Of a stretch of DNA of 64,000 bases, positions 44,816 to 56,411 are shown in pieces. Source of the DNA: Perognathus longimembris pacificus (taxonomy: Eukaryota > Chordata > Mammalia > Rodentia > Heteromyidae); contig NC_063166.1 of assembly GCF_023159225.1 (NCBI RefSeq), forward strand, positions 50,083,649-50,147,648, in the 5' to 3' direction. Position numbers and translations under genes: made by a program. The notes under the pieces are model-generated. The model did no database searches. It had not been told where the DNA came from and saw nothing but the letters and a program-made list of their open reading frames with translations. Each line of letters begins with the position of its first letter. Position 1 is the first letter of the stretch.

Positions 44816-46812
44816 TCTTCAGCAAGATGGAAAATTAAACTTAGAAGACAAAAGTTAAAGGATGCATCAGTCTAGGGAGGATATCCTGGCATGAATGTGC
44901 ACACAAAAATGCATTTTCCACTCTTTGGACAAGAAGACATAGTAGACATGACAAGGATTTGGGGCATGTCTTCCTTCATTACAGATTCATGGAGTAGTTG
45001 AGTTTGAAGGCTGGGGAAGAACATCAGTCATCATTTTGGGATAAGCAAAGGACTGTGCTGCAATATCATGGATCAGAGTTAGAGAATGAATAAAACAACA
45101 GCTCTGAGAGTACAGTGAGCCTGTCTTGAACTTAGCTTATGAATGGGAGCCAGCATAGGCTGACTGGGAAGAATGGCCTTCAGGCTATGCAATGGGGTTG
45201 GAAAACATTTGGTGCAAATGATAAGTAATTCAAGCTTATAGCCTATGGGCTCTATAGTCCTTGTCCCAAGGCGAGTCACATATGCCCCCTCACCCTGGCC
45301 ACACTCTTAGATCCATCATCTTAGGATCCCTGAGGTAACATCTAGATATTCATATTGTGAAAGATGGCCCCAAGTCAGGAGTGCAATAGAGAACTAAGAC
45401 CGTCATTGGTATTAATGTTACAAACATAAATCAAAAAGAAATAAGACATCTCATGATGAGTTTCAAGGGGTTGGTGAGTCCTCATAAGAAGAAAAAGGAA
45501 GCTCAAAGGGCCTAGGGAGAAGGTACAGGAAGCTCCTTATTCTGACTACAAGGTGAATTGCTCAGTGACATTTCCACTAATCACAGTGTCATATCCATTC
45601 TGGAGCTGATTTTCAGACAGGGCACTTCAACCAAACAGACCCTCTGAGCAAAATACTCTTACCCAAAACACTTGTGGGTCTCATTGGGAGCTGTGTGCTG
45701 GAGGAAGCCACATGTCAATGGGACCTGGCTGTCAATCAAATCCACATCTAGAGCACCCTTATGAAGTTTATCATGAAGAGAATAAAAATTTCATCTTCAA
45801 TTTTAATAAGGTAATCAAATATAAATAAAACAAAGATCTGTAAGAGCTTTTTATTGCTTTCAATCAATTCTTCAGAAACAGATGCACACACACAGAAAAA
45901 AAAATCAGAAATTATTCTGATTGTAATGGCCACCAGAGCACGTTCCAAAAATATCAACCTGTGATCATGCACTCATTCCTTTCTAATGTTAAATAAGTTG
46001 CAGGCCAGATGTTTATGATTAAATTTGAATTTAGAATTAAGGTATTTTGGAGACTGAATTGAGTAGCAAATCATTAACACAGAATTACCTCTCAAAACCA
46101 TCAAATAATAACAGGAAATATAGTATGAGACTAACCATATGGTATATTCCTGGAGGTGAGATGGAGTTAATATTTCTGGAGAACCTGAAAGTCACTGCAT
46201 AGTTCTTTACAAAAACTGCCATATTCCCTCATTGATGAAATTGTGTCTTGAGTATAAACATTTAAAATTATAATTATTATCTATATAAGAAAATTGAGGT
46301 TCTGTAGTACAATCAGCAATTGAGATTCAAAATCCTTCTGTAATTTAGAGAAAATAGAACCAAAGGAAAGATGTTTATCTGGGTAAACTAACTTTAAGAC
46401 TTGGAGGACAGATTTTGTTTGTATTTATACTACTGAAATTGCTGCCAATTTATAATGAATGCATTTCAAATTCCTAAGTCACGTTCATATTAACTGCCAT
46501 CTCCAAGAAGGAGCCAGAGGTCATTAAATCTCACTGCTATATAATCTTTAAATAAATTTGCTAATATTATACTTACAAAACCACTATTACAATTTTTTAA
46601 GTTTTCAGATTTTCTCTGTGCTTTAAGGCAAGGTCAGCGGGAATGTCTCTCAAGGTCTAGTTCTCTGCTGCTCACTGGTTGCCTTCATCCAGATTGTTAC
46701 TAACTCTTTAGAGTAAATCTAACTATTCTCACAGACCCAGTGGTTTATCTGGAACCTAACATTCAGAGCTAATGGGCGATTTCACTAACCTCTTTTAAAG
46801 AGATCTGTCCTT
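44816..46812. other. Long unique interval
   Basis: No gene or repeat recognised; AT content rises toward 46-46.6 kb. Confidence 0.35.
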
Positions 46813-46915
46813 CAGAGAGGGAAAGAGAGAAAGAAAGAAAGGAGAGGAAGGAGGTGAGGAAGGAGAAGAGGTGAGGCAGGGGAAGAGGTGAGGCAGGGGA
46901 AGGAGGAAAAAGTGC
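46813..46915. repeat. Purine-rich tract with short tandem unit
   Basis: GA-rich sequence in which GAGGTGAGGCAGGGGAA is repeated twice in tandem after a related GAGGTGAGGAAGGAGAA. Confidence 0.85.
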
Positions 46916-47221
46916 TAGAGAGATTAAGTTGGCATTTACTGCATTTTCTACAAAAAATGAAGATGAATTCACATAAGGTGTCCATTTTATAGTTCTCAGC
47001 TGTGCCTTTGACAAGAACCTCACTTTCACATACCATATATGCCCTAAGGTCACAGGCAGTTCCTTGATATATGTTGCATAACTTTGTTAAGACCTCTTAC
47101 TTCCTTCTTCGGTAAACCAAGTGCCTACTGTCCTCATTCTTCTTAATAGGCTCTTCTTCCCAATCAGGTTTTTCCTCACTATTCATTCATTAACTCACTC
47201 ACTCATTTATTTATTTACTTA
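46916..47221. other. Unique DNA with short TTAC/TTAT repeats at its end
   Basis: No gene recognised. Impure CACTCATT and TTTACTTA units lie at 47181-47226. Confidence 0.4.
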
Positions 47222-47425
47222 CTTATTGTGCTTGAGAGGGTCTTGTTCCTCCAAAACAAACACTCCACTACAGAGCTACACCTACAGTCCTTAATATTTT
47301 TTTATTTTTATTTTTTGAAGACAAGGTCACACTATGTAGCCTAGGCTAGCATTAAACTAAGAACCCTCTTGCCTCTGTTTCTTGAGTACTGAGATTACAG
47401 GCATGTGACATGATGTCTGGGTCCC
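47222..47425 (-). mobile_element. Old B1 with ID-like monomer, antisense
   Basis: B1 in reverse: TTTTTGAAGACAAGGTCACA, CTATGTAGCCTAGGCTAGC, GTACTGAGATTACAGGCATG. To its left an ID-like piece (ACTCCACTACAGAGCTACAC). This resembles ordinary rodent B1/ID rather than B1-Geo. Confidence 0.75.
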
Positions 47426-48015
47426 AGTCCCATTTAAAATCACCAGTAAGAGGTGGCCTGTCGTTGGCTGTCTGACTGTAAGTAACTGCTCATGATAATT
47501 AGGTAGACTGCTCTTGTCTGTCAGGTCTCCTCCCCACTCCCTGTGGGAGCCTAAAAGGGAAGCTCAGCAAATTCCATTTTCCCCCTCTGTTCAGAAATCA
47601 AAGGCTGGAGCAAGGCCTTACTCCTTGATTTTCAAAGCTGAAGAAACTTATCTTGACACACAATGACCTGTAGAGCAGTAAATATGTGAATTTGAGTTTT
47701 AGAATAATTGTCAAAGTTTAAAAATACAAGCATTGAAACTAACCCACTTTTTTTCATGGTTCATTCAAACAGTTTATCTAAAAAAAGGCTTTATTTTACA
47801 TCTTAGAAATTGTTTATAATATTATAATGAATTCCATTTATTCTGCTTTTCACAAATTAATCTGATTATGTTAAAATGCCCACTTCCTTTTTTTAAAAAC
47901 ATCTTTCCCAGGATTTTTGTTGCTTGGCTAGATTTAACAGCTCCAGAGTCTTCTTTTATAGACACAAGTAGTTTTTCTATTGGTACCAGCCTTCATTTAA
48001 ACATTTGGATTCCAC
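47426..48015. other. Unique DNA
   Basis: No recognised feature. Confidence 0.35.
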
Positions 48016-48046
<31 letters not shown>

Positions 48047-48065
48047 TGTGTGTGTGTGTGTGTGT
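48016..48065. repeat. (GT)n microsatellite
   Basis: About 50 bp of GT with one AT interruption. Confidence 0.96.
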
Positions 48066-49989
48066 CCATTCTCTAAAGAAAACTAGAACCTAAGGTCAAC
48101 TCAATTTGCATTGAGCCCATAACGCATCACATTACAAAATTACAATAACGGAGAAGAGGATGAAGTTACTAGATGTGGTGTCCCAGGTCAGTAGTACTTA
48201 ACACAGCAAAATACACAGCCATTGAGACAGGGTTGGGGCTCACTTTTAGCAGTTCACTGCTTTCTCCTAGCTCTGTTTGTGAACCTTGTTCAGGATTAAC
48301 CAAACACAATTTCTTGGCCCAAACACATTTTACTCAGGCCTTCAGAAACTTTGTTAAAAGGGTTCATAATATTTCCTGTATACCAAAATGAAACAATTCT
48401 TCAAAATAACAGTTTGATGAGTTGAGTGTAAATGAATTAGAAACACACGGATTAAATTTCCCTTGAAATACACATGGGTTTCAAAATTAAGGAGAATTAA
48501 CTTCTCCAAATGTGTTTTCAATTTTGCCTAACCTCAAAGGTTTGATGCATGGTTTGAGACAGCTGGCCTAATGCCAGTTTTGCCTATCTTCACCATGGTT
48601 CTACCTGGGAAAACATTTTATTCTACCTCTCCTTGGCCTTCTGAGCTCTTAATATGTAAGATGTAGCCCATTACAATAATTTCTATTATGGAAAAAAAAA
48701 CAACAACTTGAAGATATTGAAATAAACTCCAACCTAGACAGACAATAGCTCTGTGATTTTGTCCAATGATGAGTGATACAAAATCCACAGCAGTCAATTC
48801 CCTTATGAAATTCTTTATATGTTTTTGAGAGTTTTGATCTTTGATGTGTGAACTCTATTCTGTTAGAAGGCTATTAAAACTATTTTAATTTAAGATGAGA
48901 TTTATTAATAAATCAACTGGAAATTTTGAAAATTCTGAAACTGTCTAATCACTTCTTCTCTCAGTGTCCTTAATATTTCTTTGTATCATCGTTTCTAGGC
49001 AAATAAGAAAATTGAAGCATAATTAAGGTGCCCAAAAGCTGTTGGGGTGGTGCCTTATGATGACCTGGCTTTGGTTTATAAAGATCTTATATAGCTCCCT
49101 GTGATGTTGAACACCAACGGTGGGCAAGGCTGACCCGACTGCATCCCCTTAAGCATTGGCTTCCATGAGGAACTTGGTGTTGCTGTTGACCTTGCGTTCG
49201 TGATCTTTCCTACCTTGTTGCTTTTTAATCAAGATAGAAAATGATAACCATCATGTAGCTAGCAGAAATAGCAACAGAAGAGCTGTACCCCAATTGCCCT
49301 CTCATCTGATTTGAAGCTTACACTGGCTGAGAATAGAGATCAGGAGGAAAGGGTGCAGGACAGGGACTAATTAATTTGGGGAAACAGAACCAATGGTAGA
49401 AAGACAGGGAAGAAGGAAAGTAGGATTCTAAGGTAGATAGCTGACATCACCTGCCAACACTGGGTGAGGATGTTGTCAGTTGAAGAGGTTATTTGGGTGC
49501 ACTTCTGGTATGCCATGCTTAGATCCAGAGAAAGCACTCAGACAAAGATGCAGGAGCTGATTGTTCCAGACATTACAGGGCTGACTGACAACTATGAGCT
49601 GGGTGAAAGCTATCACAGATTCCTTGAGGCTTAGCTCTGTTGTGCTGGTATAAAGATGTGATTCTTGTCTACTCAAAAGGTTTTGTTAATCTGGTTCTAT
49701 TTTTGCAAGGATTATTTAAAAGATTGTGATTTTGACTGTGCCAAGACTTTTAAGACCTCATTCCATAGTGGTTGCTAAATATCCTATATAAGTGCATCAG
49801 CTCTACCCTTTACCCCAATGTGCATTTATTCATTTGTGTTGGAGGTGATAGAGATAACTGTATGGTCCTGGTTTTCTGCTTGACCTTTGAGAATGTTACC
49901 TATCACTCCTTAGCTTGTGGTCACTTAGTCTACAGTCTTGGATGTGCCATACAAATTGTCTTGATGTACCTAGGAAGTGGTAGAGTGGT
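48066..49989. other. Long unique interval
   Basis: No gene or repeat recognised. The 49.1-49.2 kb part keeps several CpGs in an AT-rich setting. Confidence 0.35.
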
Positions 49990-50085
49990 CTCTTAAGCCA
50001 TTTTCTATTTCTAACTAACGACTAGCGATTAGGTAGCTTATAAAAAATAAAAATTTATTCAGTTCACAGTTCTGGGGCTTGGAGT

Positions 50086-50952
50086 TGTAAGGACCTTCCC
50101 TGGAAGGCTGCATGTAGATGCCCCCACCTCATTAAGTCTCCACCCAGTTACCTGGGTAACCAGCAGACCTGGAAGCAGTTACCTCTCTTTTCCCTGAGGT
50201 CACATCCTAATCCACCTGGCCACACCCCCTGCCCCTGCCCCTAGATAAGGCTGGGCTGGGTGGAGGTGGTCCCTTCTCTCTGGCCATGGATTGTGGGGCA
50301 CGCCCACTCAGATTCCTTGCATCATTAAGAGGTGGTTCTAGCTATGTGGTTCTAGCTGGCCCGCCTCTTCTCCAGCCCTGGGGCTGCATAGCTGGTAGCC
50401 CTGCCTGCCTTCTGGGTCCAGAACCAGAAAGGTGGCTCTAACCAGCCCTGCCTCCTGCCTCAGACTGGGTGTGCGCCAACATGGCCATGGGTGATGAACC
50501 CAGAGGCGGTCCTGGGGGCCATGATGTAGTTGTAGGCGGCCCCTTAGGGAGGTCCCTCAGAGCTCCACCCTGATGGACAGCTCAGGCATCAAATCACAAC
50601 CCCTATGTAGGTGCACGTGTCCCTCCCCTTCTGCAGCCCTCCGACCCACATAAAAGAACAGCTCATTTTCCGAATAAATGAGTCTTAGCACTGACTTTGC
50701 TCCCGGACTGTCTGTGGGTCCTCCGACGAAAGGGGGGCCGGGTGGCAGTTCATCGGCCCTTTCCTCTTCTTGGCCCGTCCAGGTGGGGTGTGTTTTCCCG
50801 TCTCCCTGCAGGGCAGGAGAGCAGGGAGGCTAAAAAACCCCGACAATGGATCATCTTGGCCACAGGCCAGCAGTTCAGTAATAAACTTTCTTTCCTGCCT
50901 GAATATGGTGTGGTGTTCTCTTTTACCGGCTACCTACTTTAAAAACCTAACA
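50086..50952 (+). mobile_element. Solo LTR of an endogenous retrovirus
   Basis: An 867-bp unit starts TGTAAGG and ends CCTAACA, imperfect inverted termini, and is flanked by a perfect 5-bp TSD GGAGT (50081-50085 and 50953-50957). It is GC-rich with retained CpGs. It has a TATA-like CATAAAAG (50649-50656), AATAAA at 50673-50678 and another AATAAA at 50880-50885. No primer-binding site or viral gene follows, so it is a solo LTR. Class is uncertain. Confidence 0.85.
50649..50678 (+). promoter_or_regulatory. LTR TATA-like box and poly(A) signal
   Basis: CATAAAAG and AATAAA are about 20 bp apart, a compact U3/R layout seen in some retroviral LTRs. Orientation follows the TG-to-CA reading of the LTR. 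Activity is unknown. Confidence 0.5.
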
Positions 50953-51120
50953 GGAGTGTCAAGTAAAGGTTCTACTAAGTGTCTCCTTGTTGGCGGGACT
51001 CTAAAAACCCAAGGAAATACAAAACAGAACATGGAGGAGAGGGGATAGATAAATACAAAAGAGAGATCAGTCTAGCTTTTATAAGAGAGTCACTCTCCTT
51101 TTTCAAGAGAACCATTTCTG

Positions 51121-51175
51121 GGCCAGGGATGTAGCTCAGTGTTACAATGCGTCCCTAACAAGCCTGAGACTAGGG
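51121..51175 (+). mobile_element. ID element, 3'-incomplete
   Basis: GGCCAGGGATGTAGCTCAGT (start and box A), then CGTCCCTAACAAGCCTGAG; box B is lost. A GA-rich tract (51176-51235) follows, probably grown from its tail. Confidence 0.75.
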
Positions 51176-51235
51176 AAGAAGGGAGAGAGAAAAGGGGAGT
51201 AAAGGAAAAAGGAATAGAGAAAGAAAGAGAGAGAC
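51176..51235. repeat. GA-rich tract
   Basis: AGGGAGAGAGAAAAGG-type units, almost all purine. Confidence 0.85.
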
Positions 51236-51422
51236 CCAGTACTGAGGTAATTCATTATTCCATTGACAGATTAATTTGCTATTGAGGGCAGAGCCACCGG
51301 TATGACCCCCTTTAAGTGTCTACCTGCTCCCACCTCAATACCACACAATGAGGATTAAATTTAAACGTGGATTTTTGTTGGGACATCAGAACAACCAAGG
51401 AAATATCTTAGGAGAAGTATTA

Positions 51423-51655
51423 GCTGAGTGCCAGTGGCTCATGCCTATGACCCTTATTACTCAAGAAGCTGAGATCTGAGGATTGTGGTTCAAAGCTAGC
51501 CCAGGCAAGAAAGTCACTGAGATTCTGACCACCAGTCAACCACTAAAATGGCAGAAATAGAGCTGTGGCTCAAGCAGTAGAGCACTAAACTTGAGGAAAT
51601 AAGCTCAGGCAGGGATAGTGTTCAAGCCCTCAGTTTAACCCCTAGGATGAGCCTA
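51423..51655 (+). mobile_element. B1-Geo SINE
   Basis: TAGCTGAGTGCCAGTGGCTC, AGCTGAGATCTGAGGATTGT, a modified linker, GAGCTGTGGCTCAAGCAGTA, and a worn 3' end, followed by a short CA/TG-rich patch to 51703. Confidence 0.85.
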
Positions 51656-51703
51656 GTATGTGCACATACCTGTGCATGTGTGTGTACATGCAACACACAC
51701 ACA

Positions 51704-52094
51704 GAGAAGCACAGAAGTATTTTTATTGGGTTAGGCCAGGATATAGACAGAACTTCAATGTTTTCCCATCTCTGAAGTTCAGTTAACCCTCAAATCTATG
51801 AATCTGCTAAAATGGGTATCCCTGACATGGGTTCCTGTACCACAGCTCAGTTTGGCTGTGAAAGTTCACATAGGCCAGGACTGTCTTGGAAGTACAAGTT
51901 AAATAGCTGCAGAAGCCTGAAGAGATTCACAGTTTCCTGGCCCTAGCCCATCTTCCCGAAGATTCCTGACGCCTCCTAACTAAAGAACATAGGTACAAAC
52001 AAATGCCTGAGAATCCAGTGCCCATTTCACGCAGAGATATACTCAAAAATATTCTCTTATCCCAACTCCCAGATGATAGTTGGCTATTTCTTTA
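51704..52094. other. Unique DNA
   Basis: No recognised feature. Confidence 0.35.
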
Positions 52095-52275
52095 GGACTC
52101 AGGAGACATCTTTGAACTATCATTATCTGGAAACTTCTTGAAATGTACCATCCTGGGCCCCAGGCTCTAGAATCTACCTAGTCATAAATTGTGAGAGTAT
52201 ATCTCAGGATCCTGTGTGTTTAAAAGCCTCCCAGGGCATCCTGTACTTGCCTAGGCTTGAGAATCACTTCCATAA
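52095..52275. mobile_element. MER5A-like hAT-Charlie DNA transposon relic
   Basis: CATTATCTGGAAACTTCTTG, CCTGGGCCCCAGGCTCTAG, ATCTCAGGATCCTGTGTGTT, AAAGCCTCCCAGGGCATCC and GGCTTGAGAATCACT follow the MER5A order including its right end (TTTGAGAACCACTG). Non-autonomous, with no transposase. Confidence 0.6.
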
Positions 52276-52606
52276 TGAAATAGGACAAGTAGTAAAATGA
52301 AATAATAACTATACACTGTAATTAGTGATATAAGTACTTAACACATACCGTTCATCTATAGTATTACAGTAGTTCTTTTAAACTAATTCCTTTGTTTTCA
52401 AAGATCTGAGTTAAACTCAGTAATACAAACCAGATACGGCTCTATCCAGATGGATTGAATCAGTCACTCAGAGGCTTGGGCAGGGTTATTCTTGAGGGAC
52501 TACCCAGCCTCCACTTCCCCTTTATTACCTTGTTTAAATTGAGCCTAAATAACAAGGCTCCCTAGTTCATTAGTTAGCACATAGTATCTACTGATGCTTT
52601 CAAATA

Positions 52607-52607
<1 letters not shown>
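52276..52607. other. Unique AT-rich DNA
   Basis: No recognised feature. Confidence 0.35.

Positions 52608-52642
<35 letters not shown>
52608..52642. repeat. (AC)n microsatellite
   Basis: A pure 35-bp AC run. Confidence 0.96.
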
Positions 52643-52643
<1 letters not shown>

Positions 52644-52877
52644 CTTTTCCAGGACCTGACTGTCAATATTAGTCTCAGTGAGCATCACACACAGATTAAT
52701 GGTCAATACCTGTTTCAGTGAAAACTAAAAACATAAGCTCTATTTGTTCTTGAAGACTACTTTCTTGTTGCAAATTAACCAGATTTTTATGCTGTAAGAT
52801 TTGTATAGAAAACTGTAAAGAAGTTCCCACCCTCTAGAGTTGTATAGTGTATATAAAGTGTGTCAAAATGTACTATG

Positions 52878-53073
52878 TCAACTCTAAAAGCTGAAATCTG
52901 AGGATCAGGGACTGGAGCCAGCCCAGGTAGAAAAGCCTGGGACAGGCTGAGATTCTGTTCTCCAATTAACTACCCAAAAACCACAAGCAGAGTTGTGGCT
53001 CAAGTGGTAGAGCACCTTCCCTGATCAGAAAAAGTCAGTGTGAGCATGAAGCTTTGAGTTCAAGTTCTAATAT

Positions 53074-53076
<3 letters not shown>
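52878..53076 (+). mobile_element. B1-Geo SINE, 5'-shortened
   Basis: Starts inside the head (AAGCTGAAATCTGAGGATCA), then TCTCCAATTAACTACCCAAA, GAGTTGTGGCTCAAGTGGTA, TTGAGTTCAAGTTCTAATAT. It runs directly into an AC repeat. Confidence 0.85.

Positions 53077-53112
<36 letters not shown>
53077..53112. repeat. (CA)n microsatellite in a SINE tail
   Basis: A 36-bp CA run occupies the position of the SINE A-rich tail. Confidence 0.96.
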
Positions 53113-53114
<2 letters not shown>

Positions 53115-53357
53115 GTTTAAGCAGCAAAAATCCTTATATGATACTTTCCTGGTAACACCTCTGTCCAGGTCTATAAAATGTGTAACAAGAGTGAATTTTA
53201 ATGTCAACCATGGGCTTGGAGTGATTGTGATGTGAATAGGGATACTGGTGGCAGAGGAAGCTATGTGTGGATGGTAGTAGTAGATTTGTGGGGAATCTCT
53301 GAACCTTCCTTTTCATCTTGCTGCAAACTGAAAACCTATTTTGTCTTTCAAAATAAT

Positions 53358-53425
53358 CTCTGTAATCCTAGCTACTCAGGAGGCAAAGATTGGGAGGATC
53401 ATTGTTTGAGACCACCCTGGGTGGC
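53358..53425 (+). mobile_element. B1-like head fragment
   Basis: CTCTGTAATCCTAGCTACTC, GGATCATTGTTTGAGACCAC and CCTGGG match a B1 head without its ends. Confidence 0.65.
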
Positions 53426-53534
53426 CTCCTCTCCCTTTTCTTTTCTTCCTCTTGCTTTTGTCTTATTTCTATCAGCCTCTGGAGCATCTCTTGCTGTCCT
53501 TCCTCACTGGGAAATCTGATGTGTGCATGACCCT

Positions 53535-53660
53535 TCACCATTTCTGTGTTATCATTGCTGCTGTAGATCTGTACTCCACAAATGAGCAAGAATATGTGAT
53601 ATTTGGATTTTTGGAGCTTGGCTTATCTCACAGTGAAATCCACCAAATGCTGTTTGGAGA
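53535..53660 (-). mobile_element. Old L1 3' UTR fragment, antisense
   Basis: CCACAAATGAGCAAGAATAT, GTGATATTTGGATTTTTGG and GCTTGGCTTATCTCACAGTG follow the known L1MA-type word order (CATATGAGTGAGAACATG, GTATTTGTCTTTCTG, CTGGCTTATTTCACTTA). Confidence 0.55.
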
Positions 53661-53782
53661 AATGTGGAGGAGGGAGGAGAGAACTGGGACATAGTAAAGT
53701 GTGTAAATATGTCCAAATTGTACCATGTACAGTATGGCAATGTCACAATGAAGTCTTTTAATGTTACAAATGCAAGCTAAGT

Positions 53783-53863
53783 CAAAGGAAAGAAGAGAAG
53801 AGAGCAGGGGAGGGGAGGAGAAAAGAGAAGAGAGCAGAGGGATGGAGGGGAGGAGAGGAAAAG
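53783..53863. repeat. Purine-rich GGGGA/GAGA tract
   Basis: Two copies of a GAAGAGAGCAG word within about 80 bp of nearly pure purine. Confidence 0.85.
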
Positions 53864-55773
53864 TAATAGGAATATTGTGCTGTGGCCATATAATGAAGAA
53901 AGTTGAGGAAAATGAAACACGAATCTAGGCATGTATGTATTAATGGTAAGTCATTGGCAATGGTGTTTTTACCTATGGTATTAAGAGTCCAATCAAAGGC
54001 CCTGCTTTGGGGCTACAATTTCCCTCTGACCCATCACTTGACACATATTTGTTTTACATTATCTCTTGCTTTACCAAAATATTTTCTGTACATTCAACCC
54101 AGACATTCTAATGTCAGCTCAAGAACATTCCTATAAAAAAGTCTAAAAGTGAACATTACTATCATTATCTATAAACTATATATTTATGAAGTTCCTATTC
54201 CTAATAAATACATAAAAAAGAAAAGTGTTGCCACAATTTTACAAGACCTAGCCTATAGAAGATAGTAAAGCCCTCTTTCTTGGTCACCATTTTGGACTAA
54301 GTCTGTAAATGAACATGAAAGCCCTTCGGTTCTCAGCTCACTCAGCTGTGTGTGAAACAATTCTGCCACTCAGACTGCATCTACAAAAATCACTTGCCAT
54401 ACATATTTGAAAGAAAAGTGCCACAAAGGCATGTGGATTTTGTGGCTGTCAAAATTAGAAGCACCCTTCTCAGGCGTGAGGAGAAGTTGAGAAGCAGAAG
54501 CTCTTGGCTGGAGAAAAAACAAATCAGTCATTTAATCTGTGACATCCTTCCTTGAATAGAATGAATGCAATGGATCAGGCATCTATTTCCTTGTTCCTCT
54601 GGGTTCCAGGCACTGGCTGCAGAGATGCACAAATGCACAAGCATGAACACAGTCTTCCTAGCAATGACACATGGGGGCTGAGGAACTGCTGGCAGTGCAA
54701 ACAATCCCTATGATTTTAAAGTAGTACAGCCCCAAATCCCACTCCATAGGCGTGTATCCGATGCCAAAATTGTGACTAGTTATATTTCATTAAAAGTATT
54801 TTCAAAGGATTTGACTACATTTTTGCAAAATTAAATTTTAAATGTCAGGTTTATTTAAACGATTTAAATGATTGTACAGGGCAAATGTAAGATAATGGTG
54901 CTGACACGGCTGGTAAAGGAAAAGATGTAAGACTGTAAATCTGGCTGAAATCCAGAAGCATTCTTCGTGCCATGCATGACACGTGTTTTAAATTTGTGCC
55001 TATGAGACATGGCCCCAACTGAGCGAATAGCAACAGCTATCTTTGGGAAGATTCAGAATTATAGATGACATTTTCTCTGGATTTGCCCCACAATGGAACA
55101 TCTTGATGAAATACTATCAGTTTTGACTTTGAGGCTTCTCTTGGCTACAATTAGTATGCTGACGGAATTTGATGAAGAAATCCCATTGAATGTACACAAA
55201 ATACAAACTGTGTCAGAAGAGTGAATTGAAAACAGAAGATGCTCCAATAAAGAGCGAATCACAGCTCTTAGAGGAAAATTAAATGAAATTTGAATTTGCA
55301 ATATCCATAGTTATTTGGTAGGAAATGAGGCTGCTGTTAGTTTTAGCAATAGATTTTAAAAGTAAACAGATTTGACTATTTTATTTTGTAAACAAACAAT
55401 CTTTAATGTTTTATTGATACATGAATTTTTCTGAATTAAAAATGTACGTGAACTACATAACAAAGTCATCATCTGGGAAAAAATGTAATAGAAAATTATA
55501 ACGAGGAAATAAAATGGTGTTGGAAATTTTTGTTATCATATTATATTATAAATACCCTAGTACTAAAAATTTTGAAAGAACCTAATAACTGTGCTTTTTT
55601 TCTTTTTAGTTAACAAAGCTTTTATTACATGGCAAGCTATTCATGATATTTTTCATTTCCAGCTCTATCAAATGTTCCTGTGGCTGCTTGCTAGTTGCTT
55701 ATCATGGTGATGTCCTGAAGATGAGATGTCATGAAATAACAAGGTTACCATTGCTAATCACTTTCTGTTTTCT
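53864..55773. other. Long unique interval; candidate conserved element near 54.85-55.32 kb
   Basis: No gene or repeat recognised. 54850-55320 keeps several CpGs in AT-rich DNA and shows no repeat decay pattern, a profile compatible with conserved noncoding DNA. Confidence 0.35.
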
Positions 55774-56345
55774 CTTCTTTTTAAATTGATTTTATAGTAA
55801 AGGTGATGTACAGAGAGGTTACAGTTACAGAAGTAAGATAATGAGTACATCGCTACCCCCTTCCTCATTTTTCTCTCACTTTCTCTCTCCACTGACTTCA
55901 CTTTCCCCAAAATTGTAAAGTTCGTTTCTGATACAGTGTCTTGTGAGTATCACTGTTACACTGGTTCACCCTTTGCCCTTTGTCTCACCACTGGGTTATT
56001 CATCTTCCCTTCCCCAAATCAGATAAATGTATTTATAAGACACAGGGTACCAAAACAAAAAACAGTGGCAACATGGGATAGATCAAAGGAAAAAATGAAA
56101 GGAATAAAAAAGAATGAATTTCACATAGTACATTCAAAAATACCCAAACAAAAAGTACCCTCTTGTTTCCATATTTTAGGGTTCATTTCATTTAGTATCA
56201 TTTTATCTGGGCATGTGTATATAGCTATTGAACTATTGTGAACCACTACTGGTACTATCCTAGACATATACTAATTATCACAAATGAGGGAAACTATGTA
56301 GCCTATGCCTCTTTGTGTCTTGCATACTTCATTTACTATTATTAA

Positions 56346-56369
56346 GCAAAGCAATCCAAAAATTCATTT

Positions 56370-56411
<42 letters not shown>

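Larger units (their letters stand above)
49990..51395 (+). mobile_element. MaLR (ERVL-class) LTR, host of a solo LTR and an ID
   Basis: Left part: CCATTTTCTATTTCTAAC, TAGGTAGCTTATAAAAAATA, TTCACAGTTCTGGGGCTTGG. After the solo LTR it resumes with GGAGTGTCAAGT. After the ID it ends with GGGCAGAGCCACCGGTATGA, CACCTCAATACCACACAATG, AGGATTAAATTTAAACG. The order matches an MLT1/MST-like LTR. Confidence 0.6.

Noticed and set aside
49080..49210. CpG-containing stretch as a processed pseudogene
   Set aside because: Translation on both strands gives short frames with stops and no product I recognise.
50697..51048. Overlapping 81- and 92-codon frames
   Set aside because: They lie in the U5 side and flank of the solo LTR and do not resemble a retroviral protein.
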